Shown: piece by piece, positions 51,636-59,547 of the stretch
How positions within the stretch are numbered: the stretch's first letter is position 1
Layout of the letters: each line of letters opens with the position of its first letter
Assembly (NCBI GenBank): GCA_024236155.1
Contig: JACKLA010000001.1
Span: forward strand, 1-64,000
Reading direction: 5' to 3'
DNA length: 64,000 nt
From: Sphingomonadaceae bacterium
GTDB lineage: Bacteria > Pseudomonadota > Alphaproteobacteria > Sphingomonadales > Sphingomonadaceae
The notes under the pieces: generated by a model
The model's database searches: none
What the model was told of the DNA's origin: nothing
What the model saw: only the letters and a program-made list of their open reading frames with translations
Position numbers and translations under genes: made by a program

Positions 51636-52565
51636 CTATTCCATCACCATCGGTGACATCATGCCCATAACTGCGACAACGCCAACCACGCCAACCGCCA
51701 GTCCAAATTCGCCGGCAAGACTGCGACGCAACGCTGCCAGCGAAACGGGGCTATCGTTGGCTTGACTATCGTTTGGCAAAGCTTCGCGCCGCCCGATCCG
51801 GGCATTGTGAGCTCCGAATGCGAGCATGCCGCAGACCAGCACCAGCTTTGCCGCAAGCAAAATGCCATAATCGGTGGTCAGCACTGCGACGCTGTTCGTG
51901 ATCCCAAAGATCAGTTGGGAATTGATTAGGCCGGTAACAGCCACGACCGACACCAGCGTGACCCCCAGCGGTGCAAATCCATGCATCACGCCTAAGAGGG
52001 TCCGAGCCTGCGTGCTTTCAGCCCGGCGGTGCGCCCTGATGACAAGATGGAGGAACCAGCCGATGGCCCCCACCCACAAACCGGCCGCGAGCAAGTGCAG
52101 CCCATCATTGATGCGATGAAACAACCCCCAGCCGCCCTCAGTCGCGGCGGCGTGACCGGTCCATGCAAGCGTGATCAGTGCGGCTGCGTAACAAAGGGCA
52201 GCGAAAGGTAACGCTAACGACAGACGGTTGCGCAGCGACAGTGCAAGCAGCGCTGCACCAAGCAGCGCCATTCGCAAAAGGAAAGCCCAGCCGAGATCCG
52301 TGCCAAAGACCATCGCTTCGATTATCGGCCCTTCGAGCGCGGCGAGTGGCTGGCCCATCATTGCGGCGATCGAGGTCAACATCAGCACGATCGAGACAAG
52401 CGGTGCCAACACCGCGCCCGATATTGCCACGGCCATCCAATTCTCCGGCTGCTGCTGCCAGTCCAGCGCGCGCAGGCCAATCAGGCGGAACGCTGTCCAC
52501 CCGAACAGACCGAGCAGCAGCGCATAATGCAGGAAGCGCAAACCCGGCTCGAGCCAATCCCCCAT
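51636..52565 (-). CDS. copD: Copper resistance membrane protein CopD
   Basis: 309 residues with about eight membrane helices. FLHYALLLGLFGWTAFRL at the start, GHAAATEGGWGLFHRINDGLHLLAAGLWVGAIGWFLHLV near 137-175 and LINSQLIFGITNSV are CopD signatures with membrane histidines. CopD works with CopC in copper movement across the inner membrane. It follows copC by 7 bases. Confidence 0.93.
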   Translation of the reverse strand: MGDWLEPGLRFLHYALLLGLFGWTAFRLIGLRALDWQQQPENWMAVAISGAVLAPLVSIVLMLTSIAAMMGQPLAALEGPIIEAMVFGTDLGWAFLLRMALLGAALLALSLRNRLSLALPFAALCYAAALITLAWTGHAAATEGGWGLFHRINDGLHLLAAGLWVGAIGWFLHLVIRAHRRAESTQARTLLGVMHGFAPLGVTLVSVVAVTGLINSQLIFGITNSVAVLTTDYGILLAAKLVLVCGMLAFGAHNARIGRREALPNDSQANDSPVSLAALRRSLAGEFGLAVGVVGVVAVMGMMSPMVME

Positions 52566-52572
52566 GTCGCGA

Positions 52573-52968
52573 TCAGCTAACTGTGAAGTTCACTGTGCCT
52601 GTCATGCGGTGCCCATCGGCCCCAGCTGCCTGCCAGCGCACCTCATAGGTGCCAGCACGAAGGGCCTGGCGCAGGTTGAGCGTCATGGTACGGTTGCTAT
52701 TCGACCAGGCGGTGGTGAAATTACGGATCGTCATTTCGCCATGGTTCGGCATGCCGGGCATTGCGGTCATAACGATGCTGGCGGCGGCCGTCGGAGGCAA
52801 AAGAGCCTCGCTATAGGTAATTGTTATGGTGCGCGGGCGCGCGACCGTTATACCCTCGCCCGGCGTCGATGCCGTGACGCGCGCGTGAGCGTATGCGGCG
52901 GTGGGCACGGCAGCCGATAACAGGGCGAGGCTCATAGCGCCTATCGGGAGTATTTTGCGAAAATTCAT
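52573..52968 (-). CDS. copC: Periplasmic copper-binding protein CopC
   Basis: 131 residues. Signal peptide up to AYAHARVTAS, so the mature protein starts with His, the known Cu(II) ligand of CopC. ITITYSEALLPP, the Met-rich MTAMPGMPNHGEM (Cu(I) site) and GAGTYEVRW-type RAGTYEVRWQAAGADGHRMTG end pattern are typical. Lies 32 bases after copB. Confidence 0.95.
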   Translation of the reverse strand: MNFRKILPIGAMSLALLSAAVPTAAYAHARVTASTPGEGITVARPRTITITYSEALLPPTAAASIVMTAMPGMPNHGEMTIRNFTTAWSNSNRTMTLNLRQALRAGTYEVRWQAAGADGHRMTGTVNFTVS

Positions 52969-53000
52969 AGTGGTGTCCTTCGGGGGATGGAGTGAATAAT

Positions 53001-54161
53001 TCAGAACCAGAAGCGAATACCGACGACGTAATTTGTCACGCTGGGATCTTCGCCCCGCAACCGCGCGAAATCGGCGCTGCCGCCGACGCGCCAGCTCTGC
53101 TCGATGCCGACATAGGGCGCGAATTCGCGAATGATTTCGTAGCGCAGGCGCAGGCCCACCTCGACCTTGTCGATACCCGCTCCGATGCCGAGTTCAGCCA
53201 CGTCTTGCGCCGACAGACTGATTTCACCGCGAGGCTGGAGGATCAACCGCTGCGTAATACGCTGATCAAGTTCGGCTTCGATCCGCGCGGTGATGTCGCC
53301 GCGGTGCGAGGCGAACAGCGCTGCGTCGATCTCGAACATATAGGGCGCCAACCCTTGGACACCGACTACCGCATGGGTCGTGTCGGGGCCGGCAACATCC
53401 TGACGCACGCCGACCTGCAGGTCCCAGAAGGGCGCAATGGCATGTGAATAGAGGGCCTGAAACTCGGCATCCTCAATTGCTTCGCCAAAGCTGCCTTCGC
53501 CTTCGCTCTTGAACCAGAACCGATCGGTCGTCCCGCCGTAATAGCCCTGTACATCCCAAAGAAAGCCATCGGTCCCGTCACGCGCCTGAACTTCGGCGCG
53601 GTCGGCCTGAAACCAGAAAACGGGGAAGTCACCGTGGGTCTGCTGCAATTCACGCCGCGACGCCCGCATGGCATCGGCACCCCAGATCGCATCTGCCGCG
53701 CGTGGAGGACCGCTGCCAGCCTCGGGGGGCGGCGGGGTTTCCATTGTGGGCCCAGGTGAAACGGAGGCTGTCCCATCGCCATGATCCATCGCGCCGTGGT
53801 CCATTGTGCCATGATCCATTGTGCCGTGGTCCATCGTGCCATGATCCATCATGTCGTGGTCCATCGTGCCATGATCCATCGTGCCGTGATCCATCGCGCT
53901 GTGGTCCATCGCCGAATGATCCATGCCGTCCATAGCGTCTTGCGGAACCGACGCAGTTTCAGTCGTTGCAGGCATGGCGTGGCCCGCATGCGGATCGGCT
54001 TGTGTCGGAACATCGGGGGCCGGGTTGACGGGCGCAGGCGTTGATGCTGGCATCGCATGCCCCTCATGTCCTGCATCGTCGTCATGGCTCTGTGCCAGTG
54101 CCGGGGTGGTCAGCGCAGAAGCGGCAAGCATCGTCAGCGCAAAAGTAGCCATCCGGTTCAC
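53001..54161 (-). CDS. copB: Copper resistance outer-membrane protein CopB with Met/His repeats
   Basis: 386 residues. Signal peptide (LAASALTTPALAQ) precedes a copper-binding region: scattered HAGHAMP motifs and then ten tandem five-residue MDH repeats at residues 80-129. The rest (about 165-386) is the CopB beta barrel: WGADAMRASRRELQQTHGD, WFQADRAEVQARDG and the final NYVVGIRFWF. It sequesters copper and traffics it through the outer membrane. Overlaps the copA remnant by 4 bases. The repeats carry the copper-binding side chains and vary in number between homologues. Confidence 0.95.
   Translation of the reverse strand: MNRMATFALTMLAASALTTPALAQSHDDDAGHEGHAMPASTPAPVNPAPDVPTQADPHAGHAMPATTETASVPQDAMDGMDHSAMDHSAMDHGTMDHGTMDHDMMDHGTMDHGTMDHGTMDHGAMDHGDGTASVSPGPTMETPPPPEAGSGPPRAADAIWGADAMRASRRELQQTHGDFPVFWFQADRAEVQARDGTDGFLWDVQGYYGGTTDRFWFKSEGEGSFGEAIEDAEFQALYSHAIAPFWDLQVGVRQDVAGPDTTHAVVGVQGLAPYMFEIDAALFASHRGDITARIEAELDQRITQRLILQPRGEISLSAQDVAELGIGAGIDKVEVGLRLRYEIIREFAPYVGIEQSWRVGGSADFARLRGEDPSVTNYVVGIRFWF
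53775..53924 (-). repeat. Ten tandem 15-bp repeats encoding MDHxx units in copB
   Basis: Ten in-frame copies encode MDHSA, MDHSA, MDHGT, MDHGT, MDHDM, then MDHGT three times, MDHGA and MDHGD. Such near-identical DNA repeats can change copy number by slippage, changing copper-binding capacity. Confidence 0.85.
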
Positions 54162-55085
54162 GACGCTGCCTCCGGGCCGACCACGGTCACGGTCTGCATC
54201 ATGCCGCCATGCATGTGATACATCAAATGGCAGTGGAACGCCCAGTCTCCGGGCTCATTGGCGGTAAGGTCAAACTGCGCGCTGGCGCCCGGTTGTACGA
54301 TGACGACATTCTTGCGCGGTTGATGCGCAGCGCTTTCCCCATTCACCAGCTCGAAGAACATGCCGTGCAAATGGATGGGGTGCGCCATCATCGTGTTGTT
54401 GATGAGTTTGACGCGAACCCGCTCGTTCCACGCAAAACGGATCGGCACATCGCTGACGGCCGAATACATCCGCCCGTCGAACGACCACATATAGCGTTCC
54501 ATATTGCCGGTGAGGTGCAATTCGAGCAGCCGCGACGGCTCGCGCGAGACGATATTGGGTTCGAGGGCGGAAAGCATGCGGTAGTTAAGCACCCGGTGCG
54601 GCACATCGCGCAGCCCAAGCCCCGGATCGCCCATTTTGTCGACCGGGGCCATTGATACACCGTCGATGCCCGGGCCGACGGCGACATCGGGCGGTAACAG
54701 CGACGTATCTCGCATGTTCATGCCCTCCATGCTCATGCCGCCCATCGCCATTCCGGCCATTGCGTCATCGGCCTCAGGTGCTGGCGAAGCAGGCGGGGCA
54801 TGGCCCATGGCCGAGTGATCCATGGCCGCCGCTCCAGCAACGCCGCCCGCCGCAGCGCCATCGCCAGGTTCGCCATGGTCCATGCCGCTGTGGTCCATAC
54901 CCTCGGAGCCGTGGTTCATGCCCATGTCACCCATCGTCAGCAGCGGCGGATCACGCAGCGCTGGCACGGCCGCCCGAGCGCCCGGACGGCTCGCCAGCGT
55001 GGCGAGCGCCATGCCCGATCGGTCCATGGATTCGCCGACAATCGAATAGGCCTCTGCGTCCGCAACTTCGACTTTATGTGCGCGA
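54158..55085 (-). pseudogene. copA: Multicopper oxidase CopA, C-terminal part only
   Basis: About 305 residues of the C-terminal half: MDRSGMALATLASRPGARAA, a Met/His-rich linker (GMDHSGMDHG, MAMGGMSMEGMNM), and the third cupredoxin domain with copper ligands HPIHLHGMFFE and WAFHCHLMYHMHGGMM. Complete CopA has about 600 residues and starts with a Tat signal and two cupredoxin domains; these are gone. Upstream of about 55085 the frame continues to 55237 but does not resemble CopA. Without the N-terminal half the trinuclear site and export are lost, so it should be non-functional. Confidence 0.88.
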
Positions 55086-56145
55086 ATACAATCAGACAGA
55101 GCAACAGGCCCGTCGCCGATCCGGCAAACAAAGGAAAGGAGAGCTTGGCTCGGCGATGGGGCCTGAGCTTTCCCTGCGATCCTGAAAAACCGGCGAAGGA
55201 TGAACCAGCGCATTGGTCGCCGGGTGCTGCTTATCATCAGACAGGAGGGTGAACCTGCCGGAGCAACGCTCTCAGACCTTTCCTGGAAGGCAGTTCAAAA
55301 GCTGTGTATTCAGACGGACTGCACTATGTTCTGACCAGCACATTTTGTTGGCCGCGCTACCGGCTGGCAGTGGATCTGGCAGTCGGACTTTCACCTACCT
55401 TCCTTATCCCGGACGGCGCTCGCGTCGCGCGATCGAGGCCCTATATCGCTTTCAACGCTTGCGCGCTGGAGTCAGGCGGCGTTTCCCAAACCTCAATTTC
55501 GCCAAGCGGTACCAGCGCCGCAGGCTGGCCAACTTATGTTGGCGAATGCTCGATGCGCGCGCGAAGCCGGTGCTGCCACCATTCGTGAGCTTGCCTTCTC
55601 TCCGTCGCCAATTCCCGCCTTCTTGAAGCGCGGAATGGAAGGCCTCAGGCGAAAAACGTCATGTGCCGTCTCCTGCGATCAGCACTGAAATTGCACGCAG
55701 CGGCAACTTCCGCGCCTTTCCGGTTTCGACCGCTCCATCTGATAAAGTGACCGCTTGAGGCACCGCTTCCCTTTAGTCACTCCTCCGCCGCGCCGCCCGC
55801 CGCCATCTCACTCCGCAACCAACGGCTCTGCGCTGCAGCAACTGTCTCAAGCGGAAATTTTCGATGGACGCCGTTCCCGCTGATCCGCCCCGCTATCTGC
55901 ACACCCGATGCCGCTGTGCATCTGGATGCTCGCCGCCGCTCAGCGTAACTGCTGGCACCGGCAGTCTATCGCAAGCTGGGTGGCGGATCGTCACCTCGAC
56001 GATCTCGACAGCTGGGCCGAGCTAGGCTATGCGCCGTTCAACCAGCGATCCGGGCAAGGGCGTGGTCCATCCCGCCAAGCAGATCGACAGCTATTCCGGT
56101 CCCGTCCGGCGCTGAAGGCTCGGCCAATGCCCGCCACGCCAGACT
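55086..56145. other. Degenerate stretch between the copA break and the repA remnant
   Basis: About 1.05 kb. Short overlapping frames without ribosome sites are all that remain. Segments around 55900-56140 look like decayed coding DNA of the region that normally precedes repA in such elements, but no family can be assigned with confidence. Confidence 0.4.
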
Positions 56146-57021
56146 TTGCCCCGTCCCTCTCCAGCGCGGCAGCGGCTCGACCTGTTCGTCGGTGCCAGGC
56201 GACATTTGCAGCGCGCGATGCGCAAGTTTGATGGCCTGGCCCACTTCTTCAGCCTTGCCAAATCGAAGCGCGTCAAACCATCGGTTTTCGTATGGGGCGA
56301 AGTTACGATCTCGTCAAGCGACCACTTTGAACACGGTATGGCGACGTCTGGGATGCCGACGATATGCTGATCTGGGTAGCGGAATCCAGATCGTCGAGGT
56401 GCCTGTCTCGGAAGGCCAACATCTCGCGGCTCATTGCTGCCGCCGCATGAAATCCTTGCCTTCACAAGGCGCGGGACCAGCAAGGCAGGCTATGACCGAT
56501 TGAAGGCGGCGCTCGACCGGCTGCAATCAACCACCGTTGCCACCTCGATCCGACAACTTGGCGCACGCCGCCGTCACCGTTTCTCCTGGATCAACGAATG
56601 GCGCGAGCGCCTCGATGCCAATGGCCGCGCGCTTGGGATCGAGATGATTGTGCCCGACTGGTTCTTTGAAGGCGTGCTTGACCGGGCGCTCGTGCTTACC
56701 ATCGACCCGGCCTATTTCCAGCTGACCGGCGGGCTCGAACGATGGCTCTACCGCATCGTGCGCAAGCATGGCGGCAGACAGAAGGGCGGGTGGAGCTTTG
56801 ATATTGCGCACCTCCACCTCAAGTCCGGGGCACTCTCGCCGCTGAAGCGCTTCGCGTTCGAAATGCGCGATATTGTCCGACGTCAGCCGCTGCCGGGCTA
56901 CAATTTGACGCTCGAGCATCAGTTGGGCCGCGAGCGGCTGAATTTCGTGGCTCTGCCCGTCGATCCTTTCGATACCGCCATGCGGCGGATCGGCATGACC
57001 CCTGTGGACAAGTCGGTATGA
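56146..57021 (+). pseudogene. repA: Plasmid-type replication initiator RepA (RPA family), frameshifted
   Basis: The C-terminal 195 residues (from 56434) are well preserved: DRLKAALDRLQSTTVATSIRQ, HRFSWINEW, LTGGLERWLYRIVRKHGGRQ and the end TPVDKSV. Upstream the match continues in other frames: FFSLAKSKRVKP near 56245-56280, GMAT then a one-base shift to WDADDMLIWVAES near 56350-56390, and RLDLFVG then PGDI near 56178-56205. At least three frame changes break the gene. It would have bound the iteron-like repeats just downstream. Sequencing errors are possible but three in 250 bases is unlikely. Confidence 0.8.
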
Positions 57022-57704
57022 TGTTCGGACTATCAGGAACCCACGCGCTCGGTCGATCAGGAACCGAAAGTTCGGACTATCGGGAACCGGAATGCCGCGC
57101 AAAGCCGCAGAAATGCTGGGCTGCTGCGCCCCTTAACTATCCTAACAAGGAATCTTCCAGATTCCTGCTAACGGCGCGGCGCCTGTGCACAGAGGGCGCG
57201 GCGGAGCCTCCCTCTACCAATCAGTGCATTCAGGATGGCAATCCGCCGCTCACCCATGTCACGCTGGTGTGGCAGCAAGGCATGCGCGAAGACTGGCTTC
57301 GTTTTGGCAAACCGGTGGCCGAACGCATTCTGGATCGCCGCACCCGCATCGAGAGCTATGCACCGGGGCAGGCGTTCGCTTTGGTCCGCTGGGCCTCCAA
57401 TGACTTCGGCACCATTCGTTCAACGCTCGATATCGTGCGCGCAGTCGACAGCGGCGAAGCCTACACCACAGTGCCGCAGGTCGACCCTGGCGGCGAAATC
57501 CTGCTGTCGGTTCGAGGCTGGCCGAAGGTTCGCCAGACCTTTGAACTGATCGACGCCATCGAACAGGCGGGCCACGATCCGTGCGAAGTCGCACCCGATC
57601 ACTGGCGGCATATACACAACAGACTGGCAGCGGGAATGCTGCCGCGCTGCTATGCAAAGAGCCGCCACCTTGCATGGCTGCGTCGCCGGAAACTGCAATC
57701 ATGA
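57018..57704 (+). CDS. DUF2840 family protein (start unresolved)
   Basis: The recognisable DUF2840 domain runs from about 57240 to the stop: LTHVTLVWQQ, LRFGKPVAERILDRRTRIESYAPG, FALVRWASNDFGTIRSTLDIVRA, and APDHWRHIHNRLAAGML. The ATG at 57018 lies in front of the iterons, so the first 70 residues are probably not real. Later in-frame starts are GTG 57267 and ATG 57282, which would cut the domain. Relatives normally have parA between repA and this gene; it is missing here, so the 5' end may have been lost with parA. It overlaps traF as ATGA. Confidence 0.7.
   Translation: MMFGLSGTHALGRSGTESSDYREPECRAKPQKCWAAAPLNYPNKESSRFLLTARRLCTEGAAEPPSTNQCIQDGNPPLTHVTLVWQQGMREDWLRFGKPVAERILDRRTRIESYAPGQAFALVRWASNDFGTIRSTLDIVRAVDSGEAYTTVPQVDPGGEILLSVRGWPKVRQTFELIDAIEQAGHDPCEVAPDHWRHIHNRLAAGMLPRCYAKSRHLAWLRRRKLQS
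57023..57088. repeat. Iteron-like direct repeats behind repA
   Basis: GTTCGGACTATCAGGAACC (57023-57041) and GTTCGGACTATCGGGAACC (57070-57088) differ by one base; a partial copy GATCAGGAACC lies between them at 57055-57065. Direct repeats beside a RepA gene are the normal site of initiator binding and may include the replication origin of the excised circle. Confidence 0.65.
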
Positions 57705-58294
57705 AGCGGCGCACGATCCTTGTGGCAGGCACAGTTGCGGCGGCGGCATTGCTCAGTGCTGCTCTGCCCATGTCGCGCATTCTCCTCTGGAATGAGACCG
57801 CCAGCGTGCCGACCGGCCTCTACCATATTCGCGGGACTGCGAGCCTCCATGTCGGTGAACGGGTGGCCATCGATCCGCCGCCCGGGCTCCGCACCTATCT
57901 CGCTGAGCGCGGCTATCTTCCCTCCGGCGTGCCGCTGCTGAAGGAGGTCGCGGCGCTGCGCGGTGACATTGTTTGCCGCCGTGGCCTCGTCATCACGATG
58001 AATGGCGAACCGGCGGGAGAGGCGCGCGTACTCGACAGCCGGGCGCGCCCGCTGCCCGATTGGCAGGGCTGCCATACCATCGGTGCTGATGAAATTTTCG
58101 TCATGAACAGGAGCGCGCCCGGCAGCTTTGACGGGCGCTACTTTGGGCCGATTGCGCGCGCCCAAGTGATCGGACGCGCAAACCCTGTCTGGACCGACGA
58201 AGCGGGCAATGGCGAGCATGTCTGGTTCGCACGTCCGCATTTGACCCCAATCCCTAACACCAACCCCAACGACAACAAGGAGACCAAACCATGA
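57701..58294 (+). CDS. traF: Conjugation signal peptidase TraF (S26 family)
   Basis: 197 residues. A membrane anchor (ILVAGTVAAAALLSAALP) is followed by ETASVPTGLYHI, holding the catalytic serine near residue 38, and PLLKEVAALRGD, holding the lysine near residue 86, the S26 dyad. TraF-type peptidases cyclise and mature the pilin TrbC. ATG overlaps the DUF2840 stop. Start and end of the gene both overlap neighbours, so translation is coupled. Confidence 0.92.
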   Translation: MKRRTILVAGTVAAAALLSAALPMSRILLWNETASVPTGLYHIRGTASLHVGERVAIDPPPGLRTYLAERGYLPSGVPLLKEVAALRGDIVCRRGLVITMNGEPAGEARVLDSRARPLPDWQGCHTIGADEIFVMNRSAPGSFDGRYFGPIARAQVIGRANPVWTDEAGNGEHVWFARPHLTPIPNTNPNDNKETKP

Positions 58295-58623
58295 CATGTA
58301 TCGGCACATTCACCGCGCGCGCCGATGGCTTCGAAGGACGCCTGCAAACGCTGACGATCGACAGTGCATTGATCATTGTCCCTGCCGAGCCCGGCGACGC
58401 CGAGAACGCGCCGGACTACCGCATCATGGCTGGCGAGGACGATACAGCCTTCGAAGTTGGAGCAGGCTGGAAGCGCGTAGGCGACAAGGCGGGCGCCTAT
58501 GTCGCGGTCCTGATCGATGATCCGGCTCTCATGCAGCCGCTGCGCGCCAATCTGTTCCAGTCGGACCCGCGCACCCATGTGCTGATGTGGTCGCGCCCCT
58601 CGCGCCGCGAAGCGAAGGACTAA
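58291..58623 (+). CDS. DUF736 family protein (second copy)
   Basis: 110 residues: IGTFTARADGFEGRLQTL, PDYRIMAGEDDTAFEVGAGWKRV, APLMQPLRANLF-like end (ALMQPLRANLFQSDPRTHVLMW). It shares the fold and family of the gene at 50929 but is only distantly similar. ATGA overlap with traF. Function unknown. Confidence 0.88.
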   Translation: MTCIGTFTARADGFEGRLQTLTIDSALIIVPAEPGDAENAPDYRIMAGEDDTAFEVGAGWKRVGDKAGAYVAVLIDDPALMQPLRANLFQSDPRTHVLMWSRPSRREAKD

Positions 58624-58626
58624 GCG

Positions 58627-59307
58627 ATGCGCGACCATCGACTGGTCTCTGCGGCCTTGGCTGCACTGGCCTGCGCCTACCCGGCTCCCATTCATGCGCA
58701 GACAGGTTCAACCGGTTCGCAAGCACAGCGCATCGATATCGACGTCCATGTGCGCGAAGCGGCACAGCGCTTTGGTATTCCTGAGCACTGGATCTATGCG
58801 GTAATCCGCATCGAAAGCGCGGGCCGGACGCGCGCCGTGTCATCCGCCGGGGCCATGGGTCTGATGCAACTGATGCCCGGAACCTGGGCGCGCCAGCGCG
58901 ACCGGTTTGCGCTCGGCAGCGATCCCTTCGATCCGCGTGACAACATCATGGCAGGAACGTCTTACCTGCGTGAAATGTATGATCGCTATGGCGCAGCTGG
59001 CTTCTTGGCCGCCTACAATGCGGGGCCGGGACGGTATGAGGCGTGGCTTGGCGGACGGCGTTCACTCCCGCTTGAAACACGCCGCTATGTCGCCAAGGTT
59101 GCGCCCATGCTGCAGGCGGAACGCATTTTCGTTGCAGCAACCGCGCAGCCTCAGAGCGCGTCGCCCACGGGAGCTCCACGCCCCACAGATGCGGCACCGC
59201 CCGCGAACGAGGCCGTCAATCCTGACGTTCCAGCTAACCCATTCGCCAGCCCGGCGGTGCCCGCACATGACCTGTTTGCACCTGTCTCCACAGTCAGCGA
59301 CCAATGA
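58627..59307 (+). CDS. Lytic transglycosylase of the conjugation system (TrbN/VirB1-like)
   Basis: 226 residues with a signal peptide (ALAALACAYPAPIHAQ). The SLT domain occupies about 40-150: HWIYAVIRIESAGRTRAVSSAGAMGLMQLMPGTW holds the catalytic Glu in RIESAG, and FLAAYNAGPGRYEAWL closes the fold. It opens peptidoglycan locally for the conjugation channel. The C-terminal 60 residues are a proline/alanine-rich tail. It starts 3 bases after the DUF736 stop. Confidence 0.93.
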   Translation: MRDHRLVSAALAALACAYPAPIHAQTGSTGSQAQRIDIDVHVREAAQRFGIPEHWIYAVIRIESAGRTRAVSSAGAMGLMQLMPGTWARQRDRFALGSDPFDPRDNIMAGTSYLREMYDRYGAAGFLAAYNAGPGRYEAWLGGRRSLPLETRRYVAKVAPMLQAERIFVAATAQPQSASPTGAPRPTDAAPPANEAVNPDVPANPFASPAVPAHDLFAPVSTVSDQ

Positions 59308-59547
59308 TGCCGGCAATCATGCTCTCGCGCCCGGCTTCGTCCGATGGCGAAGCTGGGCGAAGGACGGCGGGAAGCGTCAGAAAGGGGAAAGGAGGATGGC
59401 GAGATAAAAGCACCGCCGTCGGCCGGGGTGCAGGTGGTTGGTTTTGTTCAGCAATTTGCGCCGTCTTGGCATATGCCCTGCCGTCGCTTCTGGCGAATTC
59501 TCCCGTCATTTCAACGGCCCATGCGCCGTCGTCCGGTTTTCTCACAC

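Noticed and set aside
53702..54044. A CRISPR-like array in the copB repeat region
   Set aside because: The units are contiguous 15-bp in-frame codon repeats without spacers.
54652..55252. Plus-strand frames opposite the copA remnant
   Set aside because: Composition reflects the complement of Met/His-rich codons; no start signals or known domains.
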